DNA of 64,000 bases from Flavobacterium sp. 9. GTDB taxonomy: Bacteria; Bacteroidota; Bacteroidia; Flavobacteriales; Flavobacteriaceae. The notes under the pieces were generated by a model. It saw only the letters and a list, made by a program, of their open reading frames with translations, had not been told where the DNA came from and made no database searches. The DNA is taken from NCBI RefSeq assembly GCF_002754195.1, contig NZ_PEEU01000001.1:6076001-6140000 (forward strand), read 5' to 3'. Each line of letters opens with the position of its first letter. The first letter of the stretch is position 1. The translations under genes were made by a program, and so were the position numbers. Shown here one piece after another: positions 27,321 through 36,796 of this stretch.

Positions 27321-27917
27321 ATGGAAATAGATATAAAAAGCGCACACGGTTTGATTCCGGCAATTATTCAGGATTCTGAAACAAAAAATGTTTTGATGCT
27401 GGGATATATGAACGAAGAATCTTTGCAAAAAACAATAGAGACCAAAAAAGTAACTTTCTTTAGCAGATCCAAACAAAGACTTTGGACAAAAGGCGAGGAG
27501 AGTGGAAACTTTTTGAATCTAGTAGATATTAAAAACGACTGTGATGGTGACACACTTTTGATCCAGGCAAAACCAGTTGGGCCAACGTGCCACACGGGAG
27601 CTGATACGTGTTGGCAGGAAGAAAACAAGGAAAATTATGGTTTTATTTCTCAATTAGAAAATACAATCAAAACCAGAAGAGAAAACGCCGATTCTGAGAA
27701 AAGCTACGTTGCTTCTTTATTTGAAAAAGGAATCAATAAAATTGCCCAAAAAGTTGGTGAAGAAGCGGTAGAAGTTGTTATTGAAGCCAAAGATGATAAC
27801 GATGATTTATTCTTAAGCGAAAGCGCCGATTTGTTATTTCACTACTTGATATTGCTTCAGGCAAAAGGTTTTCAGTTGAATGATGTTGTTGAAGTCTTGA
27901 AGAAACGCCAGAAGTAG
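27321..27917 (+). CDS. hisI: Phosphoribosyl-AMP cyclohydrolase / phosphoribosyl-ATP pyrophosphatase
   Basis: This HisIE fusion of 198 residues catalyses steps two and three of histidine synthesis. The N-terminal cyclohydrolase domain has FFSRSKQRLWTKGEESGN, the metal-binding DCDGDTL and the Cys pair in GPTCHTGADTCW. The C-terminal pyrophosphatase domain has KKVGEEAVEVVIEAK and DLLFHYLILL. It is the last gene of the operon, 128 bases after hisF. Confidence 0.96.
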   Translation: MEIDIKSAHGLIPAIIQDSETKNVLMLGYMNEESLQKTIETKKVTFFSRSKQRLWTKGEESGNFLNLVDIKNDCDGDTLLIQAKPVGPTCHTGADTCWQEENKENYGFISQLENTIKTRRENADSEKSYVASLFEKGINKIAQKVGEEAVEVVIEAKDDNDDLFLSESADLLFHYLILLQAKGFQLNDVVEVLKKRQK

Positions 27918-28046
27918 TTTAGGTTTTAAAGGAAAGAAAATAAGATTGCATTGTGATTTATAACTATTAGAGTTTTAAACATGATGCAATTTTTTGTATG
28001 TAATATTTGAAAAAAAAGTACTTTTAATACCTCTAAATATTCTTTT

Positions 28047-28652
28047 ATGAAATTGTATATCTGTTTATTAATGTTGATGAATACTTGTTTTAATTACGCT
28101 TTTAAGAAACATGAAATACCATATTCAATTGTTATTGCAAAGGCAGATTTAATTGTTGACGGAACAGTTTCTAAAGTTTCAAAGAATGAATACGAATTTA
28201 CAATAAGCCAGTTTGTAAAAGGAAAATCACCTGTGAAAATTAAAGTTGCAATCTGGGAGGAATGGATTTGTGATCCAAGAATTAAAGCGCTAAAAGCTGG
28301 TCAGAGATTAATTTTGTTTCTAGAAAAATCACCTTATGGTAATTTTAGTACAATTAACGGTAGCACTGGAGAGATATATGTCGATAATGATTCTTTTATA
28401 AATATATTTCTTCCAAAAGAGTTTACGAATCCTAAAGTTTTAAAAGAAGGAATTACAATGTTTTTACAAACTTATAAAGTTTATGGAGATTTAAATGATC
28501 GGTTTTTACAAAATATTCATTTTGAATCCAATAAATCTATATTTGAAATTTATAAAATGAAAGAAGATAATAAGGTTTTTGATTTTTTATCGCCTATAAG
28601 TTTTTATTATCCTGAAGTAAAATATAATTTGACACCACAGTTTATCAATTAA
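28047..28652 (+). CDS. Secreted hypothetical protein
   Basis: This 201-residue protein has a short hydrophobic signal-like N-terminus (about residues 1-18). The next 90 residues have alternating beta-strand patterns (ADLIVDGTVSKVSKNEYEF and LKAGQRLILFLEK) that look like a small beta-barrel, resembling OB-like domains seen in secreted proteins of the group. The rest is Lys/Phe-rich. The function is unknown. It follows hisI by 130 bases in the same direction but probably has its own promoter. Confidence 0.6.
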   Translation: MKLYICLLMLMNTCFNYAFKKHEIPYSIVIAKADLIVDGTVSKVSKNEYEFTISQFVKGKSPVKIKVAIWEEWICDPRIKALKAGQRLILFLEKSPYGNFSTINGSTGEIYVDNDSFINIFLPKEFTNPKVLKEGITMFLQTYKVYGDLNDRFLQNIHFESNKSIFEIYKMKEDNKVFDFLSPISFYYPEVKYNLTPQFIN

Positions 28653-28710
28653 GGATAAAAAAAAAAAAACTAATTAATAAATCTAAAATCCAGTTTGTTG
28701 AATTGCTTTG

Positions 28711-28862
28711 TGGGGCTTCGACTTCGCTCAGCCTGACAAAAAAAGGACAAACAAAAAAGAAAAAATCCGCATAAATCCGCGTTTTCGCTTTAGCGAATCT
28801 GCGTCATCCGCGTTCTATAATTATAATTGTTTGCGGGGAGCTTCCTCATTCCTCGGGATGAC
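28711..28862. repeat. Cluster of dispersed flavobacterial intergenic repeats
   Basis: The 254-base gap between 28652 and 28907 holds CTTCGACTTCGCTCAGCCTGACA (28716-28738), whose reverse complement recurs at 49076-49098 with one change. Also present are a run of AAATCCGC and GCGTCATCCGCG words and a CCTCATTCCTCGGGATGACAA segment. No coding potential is seen. Confidence 0.7.
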
Positions 28863-28906
28863 AAACTATGCGGTTAAACAATTTACCAAATAAACGATTA
28901 AACTCC

Positions 28907-29605
28907 TTACTCCATAAACTCAAAAACAGTAAATTGATCCGGTTGATGAAATCCAAATCTTCCGCTTTTATAAGGTTGTAATGCAAGATATTCGGTTGTG
29001 TTACCGTAATCAATTCTAAAAGCATTTCCTCTCCATTTTGTGCCTGCTTTAGGTTTACTAAAATTACCGTTTTGAATAGTTTCTAAACTTGAGAACGGAA
29101 TCTTAATTTCTGTAGTAAAACCTTCAGGAGTTATTTTACTTTGCGCTTCCATTCCTGTAATATTAAATGCTATTGAAGTATTCCAACCGCCACAAAGAGG
29201 CGAAATGCATTTAAGTAACATATCATAATGGCTTGAAAATGCATTTACTCCAATTTCAACATAATTTTGACCGTCACCATCTGGATCGATAAAAATTTCG
29301 ACTAAATCATCTGTATTGAAAATTTGAGAATCTTTTTTTTGGTTTGTTCCAACTATTTTAGAATCTGCTGAACGATAAGCTATATATAGGTTTTCATCAT
29401 TCCACGAAAGTGAAACCATTGTGTTTTGTGTTGCTTTTTCGGCTGAATTATGAATTACAAACGGACCTGAAAAAGGTGTTTTCCAATCAGATAAATCTCC
29501 ATCAATAATTAATTTTTCGTTTGTTTTGTAAACAGGAATATTTTGCGAATAAGTTGTTATCGAACACACAAAGCATACAACAGCTGCAATTTTTCTAATT
29601 TTCAT
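28907..29605 (-). CDS. Secreted carbohydrate-binding family 9-like protein
   Basis: This 232-residue protein has a signal peptide (about residues 1-20). The mature region has LIIDGDLSDW, VSLSWNDENLYIAYRSAD, the acidic motif FNTDDLVEIFIDPDGDGQNYVEI and FTTEIKIPFSSL, which together define CBM9-like domains of the DOMON superfamily. These bind sugars or heme in secreted proteins. No catalytic domain is attached, so it may act as a stand-alone binding protein. It is divergent from the M1 peptidase gene. Confidence 0.82.
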   Translation of the reverse strand: MKIRKIAAVVCFVCSITTYSQNIPVYKTNEKLIIDGDLSDWKTPFSGPFVIHNSAEKATQNTMVSLSWNDENLYIAYRSADSKIVGTNQKKDSQIFNTDDLVEIFIDPDGDGQNYVEIGVNAFSSHYDMLLKCISPLCGGWNTSIAFNITGMEAQSKITPEGFTTEIKIPFSSLETIQNGNFSKPKAGTKWRGNAFRIDYGNTTEYLALQPYKSGRFGFHQPDQFTVFEFME

Positions 29606-29694
29606 ATAGAGCAGTAATTTTTTTGATTTGCTAAAGTAAAAAAGAATAAATGAATTTTAACATTAAATTTTCGGAATAGAAATTGTAAAATCAT

Positions 29695-29723
29695 TTGAAA
29701 CTTAATAGGATTGTTTACATTTG
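29695..29723 (+). promoter_or_regulatory. Promoter for the M1 peptidase gene
   Basis: TTG at 29695-29697 and TACATTTG at 29716-29723 are 18 bases apart, matching the Bacteroidota consensus. The ATG is about 50 bases downstream. Confidence 0.75.
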
Positions 29724-29773
29724 TTGAAGATTAAGCTGGTTTAATTACCTTATTTATTACAAATTTATAAATA

Positions 29774-31429
29774 ATGAAAAAATACTTTGGTGGCGTTTTT
29801 ATCGCCTTTTTAGTTGGTTTTACAGCCAATGCGCAAGGACTTCTTAATAAGTCTGAAACGGTTTTTACACATCAGGATACTTTACGCGGAAGCATTACTA
29901 AAGAGAGAGCTTGGTGGGATTTGAAATACTATCATTTAGATGTGAAAGTAAATCCAAAAGATAAGACTATTACAGGTTCAAACACTGTTCGTTATACTGT
30001 TTTGACGCAGAATAACAAAATGCAAATTGATTTGCAGCAACCAATGCAGATCTACAAAGTAACGCAGGATGGAAAAGAACTGAAGTTTGAAAGAGACGGA
30101 AATGCTTTTTTTATTGAATTAACTGCAGCTCAAAAAGTGGGTGAAACAAAAGAGATAATTATTTCTTTTGGTGGAATACCTAAAGAAGCTATTAAACCAC
30201 CTTGGGATGGCGGAATTACCTGGAAAAAAGATAAAAACGGAAAAGATTTTATTGCTTCATCTTGCCAAGGTTTAGGCGCAAGCGTTTGGTGGCCATGCAA
30301 AGATCATATGTATGACGAAGTAGAAAATATGTTAATCAGCGTGAATGTTCCGGGAGATTTGACTGATGTTTCGAACGGAAGATTACAAAGCGTTAAAAAA
30401 GAAAAAGACGGTACAAAGACCTTTAATTGGTATGTTTCGAATCCTATTAATAATTATGGTGTAAATATTAATATTGGTGATTACGTTAATTTCTCTGAGA
30501 AATATAAGGGGGAAAAAGGCGAATTAGATTGTAATTATTACGTTTTGAGAGATAATTTGGCTGTAGCCAAAGAACAATTTAAGGACGTTCCTAGAATGTT
30601 AAAAGCTTTCGAAAACTGGTTTGGACCTTATCCTTTTTACGAAGATAGTTATAAATTGGTCGAAGCGCCTTATTTAGGAATGGAGCACCAAAGTAGTGTG
30701 ACTTACGGAAACGGCTTTAAAAATGGTTATTTAGGACGTGATTTAAGTGGAACTGGTTGGGGATTAAAATTTGATTTTATTATTATCCACGAGTCTGGAC
30801 ACGAATGGTTTGCTAACAATATTACGTATAAAGATATTGCAGATATGTGGGTTCACGAGAGTTTTACCAACTATTCTGAAAGTTTATTTCTAGAATATTA
30901 CTACGGAAAAGATGCCGCAGCTGAATATGTAATTGGTTGCAGAAAAGGAATTAGTAACGATAAACCTATTATTGGTCATTACGACGTAAATAATGAAGGA
31001 TCAGGAGATATGTATCCAAAAGGTGCAAATATGCTGCACATGATTCGTCAGGTTATTAACGATGATGCAAAATGGAAATCGATTTTAAGAGGTTTAAACA
31101 GTACTTTTTACCATAAAACTGTTACAGGAAAACAAATTCAGGATTATATAAATGAAAAATCAGGAATTAACTTTAATAGAGTTTTTGCACAATATTTGAC
31201 TACAACACAAATTCCGGTTTTTGAATATATGTTCAAAAATGGCACTTTTGGATATCATTGGACAAATTGTGTTGCCAAATTTGATATGCCGGTTAGAGTG
31301 AAAATAAATGGTGTTGAAACTTGGTTAAAACCAACAACAGAATGGCAATCTGAGAAAACTACAAATGAAGACAGAAAGCTGGAAGTTGATAAAGATTTCT
31401 ATGTTACGACTTCTAATATTGTGGAATAA
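29774..31429 (+). CDS. M1-family zinc aminopeptidase, exported
   Basis: This 551-residue metallopeptidase has a signal peptide (about residues 1-20). The zinc site is His339-Glu340-x-x-His343 (HESGHEW) with Glu362 exactly 19 residues after His343 (WVHESFTNYSE), the gluzincin arrangement. The substrate loop GMEHQSS replaces the usual GAMEN. The N-terminal region is the beta-sandwich saddle domain. It lacks the long C-terminal helical domain of classical PepN, as do many secreted Bacteroidota M1 enzymes. It probably trims peptides in the periplasm. It is monocistronic with its own promoter and terminator. Confidence 0.93.
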   Translation: MKKYFGGVFIAFLVGFTANAQGLLNKSETVFTHQDTLRGSITKERAWWDLKYYHLDVKVNPKDKTITGSNTVRYTVLTQNNKMQIDLQQPMQIYKVTQDGKELKFERDGNAFFIELTAAQKVGETKEIIISFGGIPKEAIKPPWDGGITWKKDKNGKDFIASSCQGLGASVWWPCKDHMYDEVENMLISVNVPGDLTDVSNGRLQSVKKEKDGTKTFNWYVSNPINNYGVNINIGDYVNFSEKYKGEKGELDCNYYVLRDNLAVAKEQFKDVPRMLKAFENWFGPYPFYEDSYKLVEAPYLGMEHQSSVTYGNGFKNGYLGRDLSGTGWGLKFDFIIIHESGHEWFANNITYKDIADMWVHESFTNYSESLFLEYYYGKDAAAEYVIGCRKGISNDKPIIGHYDVNNEGSGDMYPKGANMLHMIRQVINDDAKWKSILRGLNSTFYHKTVTGKQIQDYINEKSGINFNRVFAQYLTTTQIPVFEYMFKNGTFGYHWTNCVAKFDMPVRVKINGVETWLKPTTEWQSEKTTNEDRKLEVDKDFYVTTSNIVE

Positions 31430-31449
31430 TTTTAAATTCCAATATTTTA

Positions 31450-31490
31450 AAAATCCCGAATTCCAATTATGTTGGAGTTTGGGATTTTTT
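31450..31490 (+). terminator. Terminator of the M1 peptidase gene
   Basis: AAATCCCGAATTCCAA and TTGGAGTTTGGGATTT form an imperfect 16-base stem followed by T-rich sequence. The 315-base gap that follows has only low-complexity TTGGAATTTGG-type words. Confidence 0.8.
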
Positions 31491-31745
31491 TATTTCGATT
31501 ACTTCACGTAAAGACCTTTGTCAAAGTTTTGAACTTTGACAAAGGTTGGAACGCAAACCATTTGGAATTTGGTCCCGAAGCCTCGGGATAAAAATTGGAA
31601 TTTTTTTCATAATGTTAATTGCATAGTTTGTACGAATATTACCGTTTTATTTTTTTACTTTAGATTCTATTAATTTGAAAATGAATAAATAAAGCGTAAT
31701 CCGAAAAGCTAATAGAGTAGGAAACAAATCAAAATCAAACTATTT

Positions 31746-31952
31746 ATGAAAAATTTAAAAAACCTAAAAAATGTTGAAATCCTAAGTAAAAATGCTCAAA
31801 AAAATATTTTTGGAGGTGTACTTCCGTACGTAAATCCAACAATTGGTTTGTGTGATAGATTATGTGGTGAAGCTGGCGGAATTCTTTCAAATACACCAGG
31901 AAGAGGAGATGTTTGTCTGGCAGGAACTTCTACTTGTTGCTATTGCAGATAA
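31746..31952 (+). CDS. Cys-rich secreted peptide precursor (bacteriocin-like)
   Basis: This 68-residue peptide has a leader of about 24 residues (NLKNVEILSKNAQKN then IFGG) ending in Gly-Gly, and a core of about 44 residues with six Cys, four of them near the end (VC, then TCCYC). The leader matches the one at 5019-5219. Leaders of this type are cut by peptidase-containing ABC exporters after the double Gly. The core could be a disulfide-linked or modified peptide of bacteriocin or signalling type. No export or modification gene lies next to it. The gene is alone, with a terminator 48 bases downstream. Confidence 0.68.
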   Translation: MKNLKNLKNVEILSKNAQKNIFGGVLPYVNPTIGLCDRLCGEAGGILSNTPGRGDVCLAGTSTCCYCR

Positions 31953-31999
31953 AATATTCTAGGGAACGAAAATCAAACTCACAATTTCGTTCTTAAAAA

Positions 32000-32037
32000 T
32001 AAACCCGACAGGTTTTTGAAATCTGTCGGGTTTATTT
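32000..32037 (+). terminator. Terminator of the Cys-rich peptide gene
   Basis: AAACCCGACAG and CTGTCGGGTTT form an 11-bp stem around GTTTTTGAAAT. A near-identical hairpin lies at 33607-33639, so this is also a dispersed repeat. Confidence 0.8.
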
Positions 32038-32094
32038 ATCTTTAATTGAAATCTTCTTTTAAGTTTTATTTATTTAAAAATTTCTCTATATAAA

Positions 32095-33486
32095 TTAATC
32101 TCCTCCGCAACCACCGCAAGAACTTCCGCATGAGCTGCCACAAGAACTAGTACAGCTCGATCCGCTACTGTCAGAGCTCGTGCAGCTTGATCCGCCGCTG
32201 TCAGAAGAACTAAAACTATATCCTTTTGAATGTGATGTGAGCGGAATAAAAGCACCTAATAGCACTACTTCACCATAGAAAAAATAATTCCATTGCCAGT
32301 CTTTTTCATTTTCTTCATTACGTTTTTCTTCTTTAACTAATGATGGAATTGTATCGATAAATAAGTAATTTAAAATCTTCCTGAGATAAAAAATAGCGAC
32401 AGAAATCAAAATAATCATTACAAAAAATAAGTACACCACTGGTTTATGCCTGTTTATTCCTAGAATAAACCTCGTAATCCCAATACTTAACAGAAAACCC
32501 AAAACCAACATTACAATCCTTACTATGCCAATAAATTCTTTAGAATCATTAATTGTTTTTCTAATTCTAATTACGCTTTTTTCCAGTTGCTTAAATATTG
32601 GTTTTTGTCGTACTATTTTATTCAATTGATGATATTGAATTGGATCAAACTCTTTCAAAATTTCAATAACACAATTTTCATATCGATTATCAGTTAACTC
32701 TTCATCAATTAAATCCAATCTGTTATTGCTTATAATTTTAATCTTTTTATCTCGAACTAAATTGTTTACCACACCATGAATAACATAATCTAATTTATTT
32801 GTTTTAAGAAGAATTAATTCGAAAGGGCTTAGATTCGAAAAAATTAAATTTGATTTAATATTATTATAAAATGAAGTAAAAGCCTTTGTAACATATTGCA
32901 TTAACAAATAAATTGCAACGGCAAATAATAAAATGTAATAGATTAAAAAATCAGGGTTTTTAATTTGAATCAGAATTGACTTTAGTAAATAATATAGAGG
33001 AAAAAGCGACACTACAAACAATACTAAATATCTGTTTTTAAATCTTTTGATATCGAGATCGTTTTTATTTAAATTTAGTAAACTACTATAATCGTGGTGT
33101 TCCCAAATTTCTTTCGGCTGATTTCCGAATTTTTGCTCGTAAAATTCTTTTGTTCTTTCTTTAGCTTTTTGAAATTTTTCTACCTCAGATCTGTTATGTG
33201 TCGACGGAATATGTTCGATTCTTTTCTTTAAAAGCGTACATAAATCAGAATAAGAATTGGTAAATATTAAGTGTTGATGCCAAACGATATCTACAATTTC
33301 AGAAGGTGAAACCATTTCAAAAGAACTAGCTGCCAAATACATGAACTTTTTGTATTCAAGAATTGCCGTTTTTGTAAAATGAATGGTCCAATTATTTTCA
33401 AATGCTAATCTTGTTGAAAATCCATATTCATCATTCGGATTATCTAAATCAAATCTTAAAATTTCTGACCAAAGCACTGTATTCAT
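32095..33486 (-). CDS. GRDP-like/TIGR04222-type membrane protein with Cys-Gly-Ser tail
   Basis: This 463-residue protein begins with a segment having VDIVWHQHLIFTNSY, characteristic of the glycine-rich-domain-protein (GRDP/DUF1399) fold. Two hydrophobic pairs follow (about residues 155-200 and 320-370), as in the TIGR04222 membrane family. The last 45 residues are composed almost only of Ser, Gly, Cys, Asp and Thr, with Cys at regular spacing (SSCGSSCGSSCGGCGG). The function is unknown; the tail could bind metal or form disulfides. It is monocistronic and flanked on both sides by the same AAACCCGACAG hairpin. Confidence 0.75.
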   Translation of the reverse strand: MNTVLWSEILRFDLDNPNDEYGFSTRLAFENNWTIHFTKTAILEYKKFMYLAASSFEMVSPSEIVDIVWHQHLIFTNSYSDLCTLLKKRIEHIPSTHNRSEVEKFQKAKERTKEFYEQKFGNQPKEIWEHHDYSSLLNLNKNDLDIKRFKNRYLVLFVVSLFPLYYLLKSILIQIKNPDFLIYYILLFAVAIYLLMQYVTKAFTSFYNNIKSNLIFSNLSPFELILLKTNKLDYVIHGVVNNLVRDKKIKIISNNRLDLIDEELTDNRYENCVIEILKEFDPIQYHQLNKIVRQKPIFKQLEKSVIRIRKTINDSKEFIGIVRIVMLVLGFLLSIGITRFILGINRHKPVVYLFFVMIILISVAIFYLRKILNYLFIDTIPSLVKEEKRNEENEKDWQWNYFFYGEVVLLGAFIPLTSHSKGYSFSSSDSGGSSCTSSDSSGSSCTSSCGSSCGSSCGGCGGD

Positions 33487-33606
33487 TAAGGTTTTTTAGT
33501 TAAGTTAGAATTTTTAATTTATCGTGAAGATAGCTTTATTTTTGATTTTAAGAAATAATTTGTTTTTATGTTTATGTGAAAATTTTATGGTTCTTCAATA
33601 CATAGA

Positions 33607-33639
33607 AAACCCGACAGGTTTTTGAAACTTGTCGGGTTT
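33607..33639. terminator. Hairpin with T-rich tail, dispersed copy
   Basis: AAACCCGACAG and TTGTCGGGTTT enclose GTTTTTGAAAC; the left half is the same as the terminator at 32000. No gene ends directly before it on the + strand. It may be a mobile hairpin repeat rather than a true terminator. Confidence 0.5.
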
Positions 33640-33649
33640 GTTGTTTTAA

Positions 33650-33825
33650 TATTCCTTAGGAATATCTCATTGGTAAAATAATAATATCGTTTTGCGTTGT
33701 GTCCTGTAGGGACACTTGTTTAAAAAAAAATGCATCTGTTATGTTAATCAAACGTTCCCATGGAACGTACTCCCATAATTCAAATTTACTACCAATGAGA
33801 CATTCCTACGGAATGATTTTTATTG
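33650..33825. repeat. Repeat element with TCTCATTGGTA terminal inverted repeats
   Basis: TCTCATTGGTA (33665-33675) and TACCAATGAGA (33790-33800) are exact inverted repeats. Inside and just outside are small palindromes: TTCCTTAGGAA, GTGTCCTGTAGGGACAC, CGTTCCCATGGAACG and CATTCCTACGGAATG. There is no coding potential. It fills the gap between two genes and looks like a member of a non-autonomous dispersed family. Confidence 0.75.
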
Positions 33826-33838
33826 GAATTTCAAACCC

Positions 33839-35383
33839 TTAACGACTATTCAATTTTGCTTTCTCTTTAATGATATCAGCAATTTTTCGGTTTTCGATTT
33901 TGCTTTCGAGCCAAGAAATAATGTCAAGATATAAGAAGGCTCTCTTTTCGTAGGTGTTTTTTTCAAGTTCTACAAAACGAGCGTGCATTTTAATGAATTC
34001 TTTCTTAATATCAGCGGGATATAAGTTGTTTAGGTTTCTTAAGAACTTAATGATTTCCTTTTGAACCTCATGTAAGTCGTTCATTTTAATTAAGAACTTA
34101 TATGTGTTTTTAAGGTGATTTTCTAGATAATAATCTTTTCCTAATTCATAATGTGCAATCAAAGACAAAAGTCTCGCAAAACACATTAAATCCTCGCGCA
34201 TGCTTAAGTTTTTGTTGTTAATGATTTTGTCTAAGTAAGCAATACATTCGTTATATTTTTCATTTCCAAAATAAATAGAAGCAATCTTATAGAAGAACAA
34301 CATCTCGTGATGTTCATCAAGATGTTCGCTGTGTAATTTTATTTTTTCCAGAATCTCAGGAATCAAATATTCGCTTTCGGCAAAAGTACCTTCGAGAATA
34401 TGTAAATTCAGTTTATTGTTGTAAACGTATAGAAATGATAGCGATGCAATGTTATCGTTTACCGGAAACTTAGGATCTTCGATAGTTTCTTCTAAAAGCG
34501 TTAGATACTTCTTGAAATTCGATTTGTATTTCAACATATATAAGGATTCCAAAAAGTAATGATTTCCTTTTAAGAAAAATACAGGATTCTGAATAATCAT
34601 ATTTGGATTGTCATAAAACAAACGAACCCATTTGTAAGCATATTTGTAACTGGCAAGAAAATCCTGTACCAAGAAACTACGCCATAAATTTGCATTGTAA
34701 AACCAATATTTCTCGCGGAAACCAAACTTGCTTTCGTCTAATTTGGATATATGTTTGTTGAAATAGTCGTCAATATATTTATATTCTTCATCGCTTTTTA
34801 CATAGCCGGTTTTTAACATTATTCCGTAGAGCTGAAGCGATAAATTAGATAATTTACTTGAAATAGTATTTCTGTAATTCAATTCTTTGGCCTGAATTAC
34901 CAATTCGTCGGCGCGACCCTGAATACTTCGGGTAATATATTGTGATTCGATTAGTTTTTCGAATTCTACAATTTCATACGCCATATATTTTTCATCATTT
35001 TCAAGCGCAATGATTTTGGTTTTATCCAGAATTTTTAAACTCTGTTTGTATAGCCCTTTATTATATAAAATAACTGCAAAATCTATTTGTTCGCGCAATT
35101 GATAACGAATGTTCTGACTAGGAATATTCAATCGAATACTAACCAGAATTTGCTTGTATAGATATGATTTTAAGTTAGATAGCTGTACTTTCTTGATGAT
35201 TCCGCTCTTTAAAATGAGCTTTTCGTCATAGTTTTCAGACTTGTCCAGAATATTAAACAATTCGATAAATTTCGTATTAGAACTGGTTTCTAAGCGGCTT
35301 GCAAAAATTTTAAACTGTCTTTTTTCGGATTTAGAAAGTGATTTTATTAATACAAATAAGAAATCTTTTTGATGGTTAGCCAT
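33839..35383 (-). CDS. Conserved hypothetical helical protein
   Basis: This 514-residue soluble protein is almost wholly alpha-helical, with helix-pair patterns reminiscent of TPR-like repeats and many Lys, Glu and Tyr residues. The N-terminus (MANHQKDFLFVLIKSLSKSEKRQFKIF) has a short basic helix. It has no signal peptide and no enzymatic motif. Proteins of this kind appear to be widely conserved in flavobacteria, but the function is not known. It is transcribed away from leuA. Confidence 0.65.
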   Translation of the reverse strand: MANHQKDFLFVLIKSLSKSEKRQFKIFASRLETSSNTKFIELFNILDKSENYDEKLILKSGIIKKVQLSNLKSYLYKQILVSIRLNIPSQNIRYQLREQIDFAVILYNKGLYKQSLKILDKTKIIALENDEKYMAYEIVEFEKLIESQYITRSIQGRADELVIQAKELNYRNTISSKLSNLSLQLYGIMLKTGYVKSDEEYKYIDDYFNKHISKLDESKFGFREKYWFYNANLWRSFLVQDFLASYKYAYKWVRLFYDNPNMIIQNPVFFLKGNHYFLESLYMLKYKSNFKKYLTLLEETIEDPKFPVNDNIASLSFLYVYNNKLNLHILEGTFAESEYLIPEILEKIKLHSEHLDEHHEMLFFYKIASIYFGNEKYNECIAYLDKIINNKNLSMREDLMCFARLLSLIAHYELGKDYYLENHLKNTYKFLIKMNDLHEVQKEIIKFLRNLNNLYPADIKKEFIKMHARFVELEKNTYEKRAFLYLDIISWLESKIENRKIADIIKEKAKLNSR

Positions 35384-35532
35384 TGTAAAATATAATAATG
35401 TAACTTATTGATTTTAAGTTGATTAATGTGTTATAAATTGTGTTATGAACAGTATAATTTCATTAAAATGAATTTCGTACTGAAGAAGTACAATATATAT
35501 TTGTTATCAAGATGTGAAATTACATTAAATAA

Positions 35533-36714
<1,182 letters not shown>

Positions 36715-36796
36715 TTCTTGAGTAGAGAATAGAATAAAGAGTAAAGAAGAAAGAAAAATAATAGATAGGGTTTAAATACATAAAGAACGAGACGTT

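Noticed and set aside
28708..28893. 61-residue frame in the gap after 28652
   Set aside because: It consists of dispersed intergenic repeat sequence; the translated words come from repeat DNA and no start signal is seen.
32070..32255. Minus-strand frame rich in Ala and Val opposite the Cys/Gly tail
   Set aside because: It is an alternative frame of the same repeated codons of the GRDP-like gene tail.
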